From Acidobacteriaceae bacterium (GTDB taxonomy: Bacteria > Acidobacteriota > Terriglobia > Terriglobales > Acidobacteriaceae): a DNA stretch of 56,090 nucleotides. The position numbers and the translations under genes were made by a program. The stretch spans positions 1-56,090 of the forward strand of contig PLHW01000066.1 of assembly GCA_003139095.1 (NCBI GenBank). Reading direction: 5' to 3'. Within the stretch, counting starts at the first letter, position 1, and each line of letters begins with the position of its first letter. Shown piece after piece: positions 24,970 through 34,405 of the stretch. The notes below the pieces were generated by a model. The model did not search any database, was not told the DNA's origin, and saw only the letters and a program-made list of their open reading frames with translations.

Positions 24970-27747
24970 ATGGGTGTGACAAAAACGGGTGTGACAAAAA
25001 CTGGGAAACTTGGCAAATTCCGTCCCACGCAGGACAAGGCTCACGATGTCCTGCGCACCGAGGGGCATCCGCTCGATGCCATCTTCAAACCGCAGAGCGT
25101 CGCTGTAATTGGCGCCTCCGACCGTGCCGGCAGCGTTGGCCGCGCCGTGCTCTGGAGCTTGCTCAGCAGTCCTTTTGGCGGCACCGTGTATCCGGTCAGC
25201 GCCACAAAAACCAGCGTGCTGGGCATTAAAGCCTACCGCGAAATCGGACAGATTCCCGAGACCGTCGATCTTGCCGTCGTCGTCACGCCCGCCGATGTCG
25301 TGCCCACCGTCATCCAGCAATGCGTGGCCGAGGGTGTGCGTGGAGCCATCGTCATCTCCGCCGGATTCAAGGAGCACGGCGAGCACGGCCAGGAACTGGA
25401 GCGCCAGATTCTCGAACATCTCCGTGGCAGCCGCATGCGCCTGATCGGCCCCAATTGTCTCGGCGTCATGAATCCCGTGAGCGGCCTCAATGCCACCTTC
25501 GCCCCCAACATGGCACGGCCCGGCAACGTTGCCTTTCTCAGCCAGAGCGGCGCCCTCTGCACCGCCATTCTCGATTGGGCGCAAAAGGAGGTCGTCGGCT
25601 TCAGCGCATTCGTCTCCATCGGATCGATGCTCGACATCGGATGGGGAGACCTCATCGATTATCTCGGCAACGATCCGCGCACGCACTCCATCGTGATGTA
25701 CATGGAATCGGTGGGCGACGCGCGTAGCTTCCTCTCGGCCGCGCGCGAGGTCTCGCTCAGCAAACCCATCATCGTTATCAAAGCCGGACGCACCGCCGCC
25801 GCCGCTCACGCCGCTGCCTCGCACACCGGCACGCTGGCCGGGAGCGACGAAGTGCTCGAAGCCGCCTTCCGCCGCTGCGGCGTTTTGCGCGTCAACACCA
25901 TCTCCGACTTGTTTTATATGGCGGAAACCCTCAGTAAGCAGCCCCGCCCCAAGGGTCCGCGACTGGCGGTCGTCACCAATGCCGGCGGCCCGGGCGTGCT
26001 GGCCGCCGATTCGATCATCAGCGTCGGCGGCGAACTGGCCGAGCTTTCTCCCGCCACGCTCGAACAGCTCAACCAGATTTTGCCGCCACACTGGAGCCGC
26101 AATAATCCTGTGGACATTCTCGGCGACGCCCTGCCCGACAAGTACGCGAAGGTCGCGCAGATTGTCGCCGCAGATACCAACAACGATGGCCTCCTCATGG
26201 TGACCTGTCCGCAGGGAATGTCGCATCCCACCATCACGGCCGAGCGCCTTGCGCCGCTCGCCAAAGGCTTGGGCAAGCCCGTGCTCGCCTGCTGGATGGG
26301 CGGCGCCGAAATGACGGCTGGTATTGAAATCCTCAATCGCGCCGGCATTCCCACCTTCAGCTATCCCGATGCCGCCGCGCGGATTTTTTATTACATGTGG
26401 CGCTACAGTTACTTGCTGCGCGGATTATACGAAACGCCCGTGCTGCCCCACGGCGAGGGCGAAGGCGGCCCCGACCACGCCCGCGCCGAAGCCATCATTG
26501 ACCGCATTCGCCAAACCGGCCGCACGCTGTTGACCGAGCCGGAATCCAAGGAGCTACTCGCCTGCTACCAGATTCCGACCGCCCCAACTCTGGAGGCGCA
26601 CAGCGCTGACGAAGCCGCGGCCAAGGCCGATGAGCTGGGCTATCCCGTCGTGGTCAAGCTGCTCTCGCACACCATCACGCACAAGACCGAAGTCGGCGGC
26701 GTCATGTTGAACCTGAGCACGCCGGATGCGGTGCGCAATGCCTGGCGCGAGATCGAAACCTCGGTACACGAGCGCGCCGGGCTCGAGCACTTTCTCGGCG
26801 TCACCGTGCAGCCTTTTTTTCGAGCGGAAGGTTACGAACTCATCCTCGGCAGCACCGTCGACGAACAGTTCGGTCCGGTCATGCTGTTTGGCACTGGCGG
26901 CCAACTCGTCGAGGTTTTCAGTGACCGCGCCCTCGCGCTTCCCCCGTTGAACACCACGCTCGCTCGCCGCTTGATGGAGCAGACCAGCATCTTCAAAGCC
27001 CTGCAAGGCGTTCGCGGGCGCAAGCCGGTTGACCTGGGCGCGCTTGAGGCTCTGCTCGTGCGTTTCAGCCAGCTCCTCGTGGAACAGCGCTGGATCAGAG
27101 AGATCGACATCAATCCGCTGCTCGCGTCGCCCGACCGCCTCATCGCCCTCGATGCGCGCATCATTCTTTATCCGCAGCACGTCAGCAAAGAAGAAATCCC
27201 GCGCCTGGCGATACGGCCTTATCCGCAGCAATATGTGCGCGCGGGCCAGATGAAAAATGGCGACGAGATTCTGATCCGGCCGATTCGTCCCGAGGACGAG
27301 CCGCTGCTCATCAAGCTGCACCAGGTACTCTCGGAGCGCACCGTTTACCTGCGCTACTTCCAGCCGCTGCGGCTTAGCCAGCGCACAGCGCACGATCGCC
27401 TCACGCGCATTTGTTTCATCGATTACGACCGCGAAATGGCGCTCGTCGTCGAGCACAAGAACTCAGAGGGCAACACCGAAATTATCGCCATCGGGCGCCT
27501 GAGCCGCGTGCGCGGCCGGGACGAAGCCGAAATGGCCGTTCTGGTTGACGACCGCTTTCAGCACCAGGGCCTCGGCACGGAACTCTATCGCCGCCTCATC
27601 GAAGTCGCGCGCCACGAGCGCATGGAGAGTGTCGTCTCCACCATCCTCTCGGAAAATCGCGAAATGCAGACCATCTGCCGCAAGCTCGGATTCAAGCTGG
27701 AAGCGTCTCTCGAAGATGGCACCGTGCAGGCGGTGCTGAAGTTATAG
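24970..27747 (+). CDS. NDP-forming acyl-CoA synthetase fused to GNAT acetyltransferase
   Basis: The 925-residue protein has the PatZ/Pka-like order: CoA-binding Rossmann domain (about 35-160), succinyl-CoA-ligase-like domains (about 170-490), ATP-grasp domain (about 520-740) and C-terminal GNAT domain (about 770-925, with [20 protein letters not shown] as acetyl-CoA site). Relatives acetylate lysines, including that of acetyl-CoA synthetase. A His lies in [13 protein letters not shown], where active ADP-forming synthetases keep their phosphohistidine, so synthetase activity may be retained. The N-terminus holds a 15-bp tandem duplication giving GVTKT twice. No ribosome-binding site is obvious at 24970. 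Confidence 0.87.
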   Translation: MGVTKTGVTKTGKLGKFRPTQDKAHDVLRTEGHPLDAIFKPQSVAVIGASDRAGSVGRAVLWSLLSSPFGGTVYPVSATKTSVLGIKAYREIGQIPETVDLAVVVTPADVVPTVIQQCVAEGVRGAIVISAGFKEHGEHGQELERQILEHLRGSRMRLIGPNCLGVMNPVSGLNATFAPNMARPGNVAFLSQSGALCTAILDWAQKEVVGFSAFVSIGSMLDIGWGDLIDYLGNDPRTHSIVMYMESVGDARSFLSAAREVSLSKPIIVIKAGRTAAAAHAAASHTGTLAGSDEVLEAAFRRCGVLRVNTISDLFYMAETLSKQPRPKGPRLAVVTNAGGPGVLAADSIISVGGELAELSPATLEQLNQILPPHWSRNNPVDILGDALPDKYAKVAQIVAADTNNDGLLMVTCPQGMSHPTITAERLAPLAKGLGKPVLACWMGGAEMTAGIEILNRAGIPTFSYPDAAARIFYYMWRYSYLLRGLYETPVLPHGEGEGGPDHARAEAIIDRIRQTGRTLLTEPESKELLACYQIPTAPTLEAHSADEAAAKADELGYPVVVKLLSHTITHKTEVGGVMLNLSTPDAVRNAWREIETSVHERAGLEHFLGVTVQPFFRAEGYELILGSTVDEQFGPVMLFGTGGQLVEVFSDRALALPPLNTTLARRLMEQTSIFKALQGVRGRKPVDLGALEALLVRFSQLLVEQRWIREIDINPLLASPDRLIALDARIILYPQHVSKEEIPRLAIRPYPQQYVRAGQMKNGDEILIRPIRPEDEPLLIKLHQVLSERTVYLRYFQPLRLSQRTAHDRLTRICFIDYDREMALVVEHKNSEGNTEIIAIGRLSRVRGRDEAEMAVLVDDRFQHQGLGTELYRRLIEVARHERMESVVSTILSENREMQTICRKLGFKLEASLEDGTVQAVLKL
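24972..25001. repeat. 15-bp tandem duplication in a gene start
   Basis: GGGTGTGACAAAAAC occurs at 24972-24986 and again at 24987-25001. The unit is 15 bp, so the reading frame is kept and only a five-residue repeat is added after the start codon. It looks like a recent slippage event. Confidence 0.85.
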
Positions 27748-27853
27748 CGCCGCCCAGCTTGGCCGAAAGTGTTTGTACTATCGGGTGCCGCGGATTCACT
27801 CAGTTCGGGGCATCCGCCCCCTCTCCATCTTCAAATCCTGCATTCCTCTCCGC

Positions 27854-27859
27854 TATAAT
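27854..27859 (+). promoter_or_regulatory. -10 box close to a small gene start
   Basis: A perfect TATAAT lies 15 bp before the ATG at 27875. It implies a leader of about 9 nt starting near AGGAACTGCA, which carries its Shine-Dalgarno at the very 5' end. No -35 box is recognisable. Confidence 0.5.
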
Positions 27860-27874
27860 TACCCAGGAACTGCA

Positions 27875-28168
27875 ATGATCTCTGGCCAAACTGGATCCGA
27901 GTTGGCGCTTGTCGCCCTCTTCTGTGTCCTGACCATATTTCTCTTCCCCGCGGTGCAAGGTCCTTATTCCGCCGTGCATGGGCCGGTGAGTGCTTTGCAA
28001 GCGACCCGCGCCGCCGCACGGTTGCGAATTTCGATTTTGCAATCCGCGTTAAGGTCGTTGCGCAATTTTCCTCTCCCCACCCTCGCCCTGCTGTTCTTGA
28101 TTTGCGCCGCCAGCACTCAGGCCGCGCCAATCGATTTGAATCAGTGCGCCAGCGTCCTGCGGTGCTGA
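27875..28168 (+). CDS. small membrane protein of unknown function
   Basis: The 97-residue product has an N-terminal hydrophobic segment (LALVALFCVLTIFLFPAVQG), a polar middle with basic residues, and a second hydrophobic stretch (PTLALLFLICAASTQAA). AGGA precedes the ATG and a perfect -10 box lies just upstream, which supports it as a real gene. A longer frame from 27773 has no such support. Family unknown. Confidence 0.55.
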   Translation: MISGQTGSELALVALFCVLTIFLFPAVQGPYSAVHGPVSALQATRAAARLRISILQSALRSLRNFPLPTLALLFLICAASTQAAPIDLNQCASVLRC

Positions 28169-28354
28169 TTCTCCTCCAATAAGCCAATGCGCCAAACTTC
28201 GTCTTGCGTCATGGCAAAGGTCGCATAGTCCGCTCCAACCTCGGCTAAGCGTCCAAAGTGGTCGCGCCGACTGCGCCAGCACCGGGCCTTTACCATCGTC
28301 CCGCGAGACGACTCAACCACGGCATCACTGATTGGCACCTGAGGAGGATTTCAA
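28169..28354. other. intergenic region upstream of the Pal-like gene
   Basis: No gene is seen. The Pal-like gene has GAGGAGG just before its start, so its promoter should lie here, but no clear boxes were found. Confidence 0.4.
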
Positions 28355-29083
28355 ATGAGATACAAGAAAGCACAAGTTCTTTGCTCGCTGGTCATCGTCG
28401 CGAGCGTGCTGCTGTCGGCTGGTTGCGCGAAGAAAGTCGCGAAGGTGACGCCGCAAGCGCCCCCAGCGCCCGCCACGCCCACGGCCACGCTGGCCGCTAA
28501 TCCGACTACGATCGAACCAGGACAAACCACAATCCTGACGTGGCACACCGCCAACGCCAGCGAAATCTCGATTGCGGGTCTTGGCACACTTCCCGCGTCC
28601 GGTTCGCGCTCGGTCAACCCCGGCGCCTCCACTACCTACACCGTGGTTGCAAAGGGTCCCGGCGGAAGCGCCGACGCCTCAGCCCGCGTCACGGTCAACC
28701 AAAAGATCGCCGGCACGGCAGCTTCTCCGTCGGAGGAAGACCTGTTCGCGAAAAACGTGAAAGACGTTTTCTTTGACTACAACATGTCGAATGTCCGTAC
28801 GGATGAGACGCCCACCACCCAACAGGATGCCGCGTTTCTTGCGCAGCACCCCAACATCAATGTCCTCATCGAAGGGCATTGCGACGACCGCGGGTCGGTG
28901 GAATATAATCTCGCGCTCGGCACCAGCCGCGCGGAATCCGTGAAGCAAACGCTTCTCCAGCAGGGAGTTCCGCCAAATCGCATCAAGACCATCAGCTACG
29001 GCAAAGAAAAACCGTTCTGCAACCAGGACAATGAGGAGTGCTGGCAGCGGAATCGGGTGGACCACTTCTCAATCGAACGCTGA
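28355..29083 (+). CDS. pal: Pal-like OmpA-family lipoprotein
   Basis: The 242-residue protein is an outer membrane lipoprotein (lipobox LSAGC, Cys24). Residues 40-115 form an Ig-like beta domain (LAANPTTIEPGQTTILTWHT), unusual in Pal. The C-terminal OmpA domain (about 137-242) has the peptidoglycan-binding motif LIEGHCDDRGSVEYNLALGT, then SRAESVKQTLLQQGV. It should tether the outer membrane to the cell wall. GAGGAGG precedes the ATG, and a clear terminator follows. No tolB or tolR genes are adjacent. Confidence 0.85.
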   Translation: MRYKKAQVLCSLVIVASVLLSAGCAKKVAKVTPQAPPAPATPTATLAANPTTIEPGQTTILTWHTANASEISIAGLGTLPASGSRSVNPGASTTYTVVAKGPGGSADASARVTVNQKIAGTAASPSEEDLFAKNVKDVFFDYNMSNVRTDETPTTQQDAAFLAQHPNINVLIEGHCDDRGSVEYNLALGTSRAESVKQTLLQQGVPPNRIKTISYGKEKPFCNQDNEECWQRNRVDHFSIER

Positions 29084-29090
29084 ACTTTGG

Positions 29091-29123
29091 GGGCGGCCTT
29101 AATTGGGTGGGCCGCCCTTTTTT
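29091..29123 (+). terminator. rho-independent terminator after the Pal-like gene
   Basis: GGGCGGCC (29091-29098) and GGCCGCCC (29110-29117) form an 8-bp GC stem, followed at once by six T (29118-29123). It starts 8 bp after the stop codon. Confidence 0.92.
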
Positions 29124-29194
29124 CATATTTCCATCATCCGATGAATTTCTCTAGCGTCCTGCGATGACTGGCGCAGGCGAGTAATGGAGACTGT

Positions 29195-31018
29195 GTGCCG
29201 CCTGACTCGCAATTAGAAAATAGTCCCCACCCCACCGAACGCGATATCCTCTTGGAGGGAACTCGCGTGGAGACGAGCGCATCGGATCAATCGGCACCTG
29301 CAAGTTGGTGGAGAACTCCTTTCCTCCAACGTTTCGCCAAATTCCAACCTCGCGAGGATCACGTATTCCTGGCCCTGGCCCTCGTCATTGGCGCCTTGAC
29401 CGGCCTGGTCGTCGTAGCCTTCATTCTGCTCACCGAGCGCATGGGGATGCGCCTCTATCCCGCCGGGGGCGCGCCCTGGCGTCGCCTGCTTTTTCCCGTC
29501 GTCGGCTCGCTCGGCATCGGATATCTCCTCTACCGCTATTTCCCCAATGCGCGCGGCAGCGGCGTGCCGCAGACCAAAGCCGCCCTCTATGCGCGCGACG
29601 GCCGCATTCTGCTGCGCACCGTTCTCGGCAAATTCTTCTGCACTTCGGCCACGCTCGCCAGCGGCATTCCGCTCGGACGCGAAGGTCCCTCCGTGCAAGT
29701 CGGCGCCGGCATCGCTTCCGTGCTCGGTCGCGCCCTCGGGCTTCGCCCGGAAAAAGTGAAGGCTCTCATTCCCGTCGGCGCGGCGGCCGCCATCGCTGCC
29801 GCTTTCAACACGCCGCTCGCGGCGGTGCTCTTCGCGCTCGAGGAAATTGTCGGCGATATGAACGCCCCCGTCCTCGGCTCCGTCGTGCTCGCCTCGGCGA
29901 CTTCCTGGATGGTTCTTCGCCTCCTGCTCGGCAACCATCCGCTGTTTACGGTTCCGCGCTATGAACTCGTCAGTCCCATCGAATTTCTGATCTACGCCGT
30001 GCTCGGTGTCGCCGGCGGCCTCGCTTCCGTCGCTTTCACCAAACTTTTGCTCACCATGCGCGCCCGTTTCCTGCGCTTTCCGCCGAAAACGGCCTGGTTC
30101 CATCCGGTCGTCGGCGGAATTCTTGTGGGTGTAACCGGATGGTTCGTCCCACAGGTTCTCGGCGTGGGCTATGGCTATGTCGGTGATGCCTTGAATGGGC
30201 ACATAACGCTCAAATTGATGCTCGTGCTCGTCGTCCTCAAGCTCATCACCGTGCCCACCAGTTATGCCTCCGGAAACGCGGGCGGCATCTTCGGCCCGGC
30301 GCTTTTCATCGGCGCCATGGTTGGAGGAGCGCTCGGCACAGTCGCGCATCATCTTTTCCCCGCCCATACCGCGACCTCCGGCGCCTATGCGCTCGTCGGC
30401 ATGGGCGCCGCCTTCGCCGGCATCGTGCGCGCGCCCATGACTTCCGTCCTTATGATCTTCGAAATGACTCAGGATTACGCCGTCATCGTTCCGCTCATGA
30501 TCGCAAATCTGGTCAGCCTGTTTATTTCCTCGCGGCTCCAGCACATGCCCATCTACGAAGAGCTGGCCGTGCAGGACGGCATCCATCTGCCCACCGCCGA
30601 GATGCGCCACCGGGTCGCGCAACGGCAAGTCGTGCGGGTCATGCGCCCTGCAAACGCCTCGCTGCCCGCCGAACTCACCGTGCGAGAAGCCTTTGAACAC
30701 GCCAGCGCCACAGCCAGCGAGTTCCGCACCTGGCTCGTCGTGGATCAACGCGGCGTGATTGGCGTCATTAATCTGGCAAAGCTTGAGCAGGAGCTCGCGG
30801 AAGGCGCCGAGAAAAAAATGTCCGCTCTCGTCGATTCCCTCGTCTTTCCCCATGTTCACTCGGATCAGGGAATGGACCTCGCGCTCGAACGCATGGGAAC
30901 CAATCAAATTGATATTCTGCCCGTGGTGAGCCGCGCCGATGTCCACAAACTGTTAGGGGTTGTTACGTTGCCCGATGTGCTGGCATCGTACGGCGTGAAC
31001 CGCCCGGATAACGCGTAG
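29195..31018 (+). CDS. ClC-family chloride/proton antiporter with CBS domains
   Basis: The 607-residue inner membrane protein shows all three ClC selectivity signatures: GSGVPQTKAA, GREGPSVQ and GNAGGIFGPALF. The gating glutamate in GREGP is kept, and ALEEIVGDM supplies the internal proton glutamate region, so exchange of chloride for protons is more likely than a channel. The C-terminal 140 residues carry a CBS pair (ELTVREAFEHASATASEFRT, then MDLALERMGTNQIDILPVVS). The GTG at 29195 follows GGAGA; the neighbouring GTG at 29193 is in another frame. Confidence 0.9.
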   Translation: MPPDSQLENSPHPTERDILLEGTRVETSASDQSAPASWWRTPFLQRFAKFQPREDHVFLALALVIGALTGLVVVAFILLTERMGMRLYPAGGAPWRRLLFPVVGSLGIGYLLYRYFPNARGSGVPQTKAALYARDGRILLRTVLGKFFCTSATLASGIPLGREGPSVQVGAGIASVLGRALGLRPEKVKALIPVGAAAAIAAAFNTPLAAVLFALEEIVGDMNAPVLGSVVLASATSWMVLRLLLGNHPLFTVPRYELVSPIEFLIYAVLGVAGGLASVAFTKLLLTMRARFLRFPPKTAWFHPVVGGILVGVTGWFVPQVLGVGYGYVGDALNGHITLKLMLVLVVLKLITVPTSYASGNAGGIFGPALFIGAMVGGALGTVAHHLFPAHTATSGAYALVGMGAAFAGIVRAPMTSVLMIFEMTQDYAVIVPLMIANLVSLFISSRLQHMPIYEELAVQDGIHLPTAEMRHRVAQRQVVRVMRPANASLPAELTVREAFEHASATASEFRTWLVVDQRGVIGVINLAKLEQELAEGAEKKMSALVDSLVFPHVHSDQGMDLALERMGTNQIDILPVVSRADVHKLLGVVTLPDVLASYGVNRPDNA

Positions 31019-31101
31019 CCTCAAATGAATTTCGTCAGCGGCTCCCCGGCGCGGGATTGTGCTGCTATGATGCTTTGCGACTTTTCTTACGGGTGAATGG
31101 C

Positions 31102-32742
31102 ATGAAGATTTTGACCGTCGTGCTCTTTGCACTTTTCACGTTCCCGCTCGTTGCCGCGCAGCAGGACCAATCGACAGACGCGACTCCAGACAGCGCGAAA
31201 CAGGCGGCGCGCAAGAATCAGGACAAGAACAAGAAGGAACCTGCTTCCGCCGGGAATCCCGACAAGTCAGCCGAGAGCGGCAAATCAGCCGAGCCGTCCA
31301 AATCCGAAGAAGCAACCGACAAGGAAGAGCACTTCGACGTCAGCGAAGTTCCGCCCGTCGTCACGCATCACCAGATCACAATCAACGGCAAGGCGCTCAA
31401 CTACACCGCAACCACGGGCCGTCTTCCCATCAAGCGCGGCGACGGCAAGATCGAAGCCGAGATGTTCTTCGTCGCCTACACGCTCGATGGACAAGATCCC
31501 GGCAAACGTCCGCTGACATTCTCGTTTAACGGCGGTCCAGGTTCCGCGTCCGTTTGGCTTCACATGGGAGCGCTCGGTCCCAAGCGTGTGGTGCTCGAAC
31601 CGAACGGCTTTATGCCTGAGGCGCCTTACCGGCTCGAAGACAATCCCGATACGCTGCTTGACCGCAGCGACATTGTGATGGTCGATGCGATGGCTACAGG
31701 TTATTCGCGGGCGGCGAACGCCGAACTAACCAAGAAGTTCCTCGGCGTTGAAGGCGACATTCAAGCCTTTGGAGAGTTCATTCGCCTTTACCTTTCGCGC
31801 TACGAGCGCTGGAGTTCACCGCTCTTCCTGCTCGGCGAAAGTTACGGCACCACGCGAGCGGCGGGCATTTCGGGCTATCTCACCGATCACGGCATCGCCT
31901 TCAACGGCGTTACGCTGCTTTCCATGGCCGTCGATTTCCAGACGCTGGAATGGAACAACTCCAACGACTTGCCGTACTTTCTGCTCGTTCCCACGTTCAG
32001 CATGATCGCGGCTTACCATCACAAACTTCCCGCCGATTTGACCGCGGACCTCGCCAGGACGCGGGATGAAGTTGTGCGCTGGTCGCTGAACGATTACGCG
32101 CTCGCGCTTGGCAAGGGCGACACATTAAGCGCGGACGAACGCCACAAGATTGTCGAGCAACTCGCCCGGTACACAGGACTGCGGCCCGAAGTGATCGAGG
32201 AGCACGATCTGCGCATCGACGTTCCGACCTTTGACCGCGAACTGCTGCTCGACCAGAAGCTTGTCACCGGAAGACTGGATGGTCGTTTCACCAGTCCGAA
32301 TCCGGGGAATGAGCGCGGTTACGACCCAACCAGCGCGTCGATTTTGCCGCCTTACACTTCGGCTTTCAACAACTACCTGCGCACCGAACTGAACTACAAG
32401 AGCGACATGCCGTATCGCGTTTTCGCGTGGGACGATCCTGCCTTCCGCAACTGGAAAAGGGGCGATGAGGAAGGCTTCACCAGCACCGCGGGAAATCTGC
32501 GCTCCGCCATGATCAAGAATCCGTACATGAAAGTTCTGGTGATGGAAGGTCATTACGATCTTGCGACTCCCTTCGCGGCCGCGAACTGGACGATGGACCA
32601 CCTGAAGCTGGAACCGAAATATCGGCAAAGCATTTCGTTCGCAACCTACGATTCCGGTCACATGGTTTATATCGACCGGCCTTCGCACGACAAGATGAAA
32701 AAAGATCTCGTGCAGTTTATGGAGAAATGTCTGGCGAAGTAG
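31102..32742 (+). CDS. secreted serine carboxypeptidase-like S10 peptidase
   Basis: The 546-residue product has a signal peptide (MKILTVVLFALFTFPLVAA), a lysine/serine-rich linker and an S10 peptidase domain. FNGGPGSASVWLHMGALGP is the substrate-binding region. GESYGTTRAAG holds the catalytic serine, VMEGHYDLATPF the aspartate region and DSGHMVYID the catalytic histidine. It is expected to trim peptides from the C-terminus in the periplasm or outside. I chose the ATG at 31102 for its signal peptide; a longer frame starts at 31057. Confidence 0.87.
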   Translation: MKILTVVLFALFTFPLVAAQQDQSTDATPDSAKQAARKNQDKNKKEPASAGNPDKSAESGKSAEPSKSEEATDKEEHFDVSEVPPVVTHHQITINGKALNYTATTGRLPIKRGDGKIEAEMFFVAYTLDGQDPGKRPLTFSFNGGPGSASVWLHMGALGPKRVVLEPNGFMPEAPYRLEDNPDTLLDRSDIVMVDAMATGYSRAANAELTKKFLGVEGDIQAFGEFIRLYLSRYERWSSPLFLLGESYGTTRAAGISGYLTDHGIAFNGVTLLSMAVDFQTLEWNNSNDLPYFLLVPTFSMIAAYHHKLPADLTADLARTRDEVVRWSLNDYALALGKGDTLSADERHKIVEQLARYTGLRPEVIEEHDLRIDVPTFDRELLLDQKLVTGRLDGRFTSPNPGNERGYDPTSASILPPYTSAFNNYLRTELNYKSDMPYRVFAWDDPAFRNWKRGDEEGFTSTAGNLRSAMIKNPYMKVLVMEGHYDLATPFAAANWTMDHLKLEPKYRQSISFATYDSGHMVYIDRPSHDKMKKDLVQFMEKCLAK

Positions 32743-32777
32743 GAACGAACTGGCGCGAGTTTTTTCTTGAGCCTGCG

Positions 32778-33080
32778 CTACGCCCCGCGAATTTGAAACG
32801 CCGTCAAGCCGGCGATCGGCTCGGCGTCAGTCACGTGCACGTCATCGACGCGCGCGGCCCGCGGGCCTTCCCGCAAACGCGAATGTAATCCTGCCAACTG
32901 CTCGCGCGTGCCGTGCGCGAACACCTCGACTGTGCCGTCAGGATTATTTCGCACCCATCCCGCGACCTGGAGGATGTGCGCCTCGCGCTCCACAAACCAG
33001 CGGAAGCCCACGCCCTGCACGCGTCCGCGTACCAGAAACCGCCGGGCTGCTAACTCTGTCTTTGAAATGTTAGATGGCAT
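32778..33080 (-). CDS. acyP: acylphosphatase
   Basis: Acylphosphatase hydrolyses acyl phosphates such as acetyl phosphate or carbamoyl phosphate. The 100-residue protein has both catalytic residues, the arginine in RVQGVGFRWF and the asparagine in GWVRNNPDGTVEV, and the usual 90-100 residue length. I prefer the Met at 33080 (MPSNISKTEL) because the longer frame from 33107 overlaps the toxin-like gene. It follows the Panacea pair on the same strand with a 23-nt gap and may be read from their promoter. Confidence 0.9.
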   Translation of the reverse strand: MPSNISKTELAARRFLVRGRVQGVGFRWFVEREAHILQVAGWVRNNPDGTVEVFAHGTREQLAGLHSRLREGPRAARVDDVHVTDAEPIAGLTAFQIRGA

Positions 33081-33103
33081 AGTTCCATTCCGGTGTGGAC
33101 CCG

Positions 33104-33481
33104 TCAATCCTCAATTCCAAGAGCGTTGTAATAGTGCCGTACGCCATTTGGAGTGAAGTCGGAATCGCGCAACCCCATGCGGATTCTTCTCAAAAGAGCA
33201 TCCGTTACGGCGCCCATTTTCTTGGCCCTGCGAGCGTTAATGGCTGTCTCGATCTCGTCTACAGAACGTATCCTGGCATAGTAATAGCTCACGACAGACT
33301 GCCATTTAATGAACGGATGATCTCCGACGTTTAGCTGTACCAGGGTCTCAGATCGGTGACGTTTGGTCGTGATGGGGACTGTTATCACTTCGCCTTCTTC
33401 CGGCGAAGTGATGATTACGTTGAGGTGTGGTTCGTCATCCTCGGAATCACAGGCGTAAAACGTGTCTCCGCAAGAAAGCAT
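33104..33481 (-). CDS. PemK-like predicted toxin of a Panacea pair
   Basis: The 125-residue soluble protein begins with a beta-rich part resembling the PemK/MazF-like fold (LSCGDTFYACDS, PHLNVIITSPEEGEVITVPI, LNVGDHPFIKWQSVVSYYYA), then a helical tail with many arginines. In this fold, relatives are ribonuclease toxins, but I do not see a decisive catalytic signature. Its ATG directly follows the stop of the Panacea gene (TAG-ATG), so translation is coupled. It is more AT-rich than its neighbours. Role as toxin is inferred from fold, size and partner. Confidence 0.55.
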   Translation of the reverse strand: MLSCGDTFYACDSEDDEPHLNVIITSPEEGEVITVPITTKRHRSETLVQLNVGDHPFIKWQSVVSYYYARIRSVDEIETAINARRAKKMGAVTDALLRRIRMGLRDSDFTPNGVRHYYNALGIED

Positions 33482-34036
33482 CTATCCCACACTAGATAGG
33501 ATTTCCTCGGACTTGGCCACTGAGTAGATTTCTTTGATAATGGCACGTATATCTGAGTCTTCTTCGCCTTCTGCTTCCAGAATTTCTCGAATAGATATTG
33601 GGATCGCGGTCCCAGATGGGTTTCGCCATTCGGGCAGTTTGTGCATTACATTGTCGATCAAATCCCAGCGATTACGGTGACCATACTTCTCGAAAATCTC
33701 TGTCATTAGAGCTTCTTCAGCCTTTGACAGAAGGTCCGTAGGGGCCTCGTGAAGAAGCCTGACTTCATATTCTCCGAGGGGTGCGGAAATATATTTCGAC
33801 CAAACAGGCTTCGGTCGATCATCTGTGATGAGATTTAGTATGCCGCTGACGACAGGGCCATGATCCATCGAGACATGACGATCAGTGGTGAATGGCAGCC
33901 CCCAACGAATCAAGGCTTCTCTGTCCGCCAGATAGAGTAGCTTAATCAGCTTGATGTAATGCATCTGGCCGCCGCGAAGTTTCAGGAAGAAACCAGCGGC
34001 TTGAGTCGCTTTTGCCTCGCTAAAGCGCAAAGCCAT
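33482..34036 (-). CDS. Panacea (SocA-like, DUF4065) domain antitoxin-like protein
   Basis: The 184-residue protein matches the SocA-like Panacea domain: KATQAAGFFLKL, MHYIKLIKLLYLADREALI, MDHGPVVSGILNLI, LSKAEEALMTEIFEKYG and LPEWRNPSGT. Panacea proteins are antitoxins that neutralise many unrelated toxins in PanAT modules. The ATG at 34036 gives the full domain; the longer frame to 34174 is unsupported. Three short repeats just upstream could be an autoregulatory site. AT-rich base use differs from the flanking core genes, suggesting horizontal transfer. Confidence 0.82.
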   Translation of the reverse strand: MALRFSEAKATQAAGFFLKLRGGQMHYIKLIKLLYLADREALIRWGLPFTTDRHVSMDHGPVVSGILNLITDDRPKPVWSKYISAPLGEYEVRLLHEAPTDLLSKAEEALMTEIFEKYGHRNRWDLIDNVMHKLPEWRNPSGTAIPISIREILEAEGEEDSDIRAIIKEIYSVAKSEEILSSVG

Positions 34037-34038
34037 AT

Positions 34039-34069
34039 AACATAGGTTAGCATAGTTTTGCAAATAGTT
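34039..34069 (-). promoter_or_regulatory. three short direct repeats upstream of the Panacea gene
   Basis: Plus-strand ACATAGGT (34040-34047), GCATAGTT (34050-34057) and AAATAGTT (34062-34069) are related 8-bp units spaced 10 and 12 bp apart, ending next to the start codon. This is a plausible autoregulatory operator of a toxin-antitoxin operon. No standard -35/-10 pair was resolved, and there is no Shine-Dalgarno, so the mRNA may be nearly leaderless. Confidence 0.4.
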
Positions 34070-34405
34070 TTCCAATCGGATCACTAAAGTAATCAATGTG
34101 TTGCGGCGGGCCCACAAAAGATAATGGGGAATACAAGGCGAAGAAGCTTGAAAAACGGCTCTTCGATCTTCCATTCAATCCGTCAGCCATTCCGGGCCTT
34201 TCCGCACTGCCTAATCAGCACCAGGACAGTCCCGAAAATTCGGCTTGAAGGACGGGGCTAAATCTGGGTCATCCCGCGGGAACTTTGACCGACGTCTTGG
34301 GGGACGCGGCCAGCGCCGAGGCGCTGGGCTAGCGGGCGTCGCGGCCCGGCGGGGCTGGCTTTTTTTGTGTTCTAGAAGAAACACAAGGCGCGCCACACTG
34401 TCTTT
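34070..34405. other. gene-poor gap between efp and the Panacea pair
   Basis: No gene is seen. An 8-bp hairpin CCAGCGCC/GGCGCTGG lies at 34311-34328, and a T7 run follows a GC-rich segment near 34361. The first part is AT-rich like the Panacea genes, the second GC-rich like efp, so the transfer boundary probably lies within this gap. Confidence 0.5.

Noticed and set aside
24955-26226. 423-codon minus-strand frame across the PatZ-like gene
   Set aside because: Antisense shadow; composition dominated by Gly, Ala, Asp and His.
29213-30946. 577-codon open frame on the minus strand across the ClC gene
   Set aside because: Shadow of the ClC frame; the translation is low-complexity and shows no recognisable family.
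34211-34396. 61-codon minus-strand frame between efp and the Panacea pair
   Set aside because: No ribosome-binding site, no recognisable family, and composition is dominated by Pro, Arg and Ala as in non-coding GC-rich DNA.
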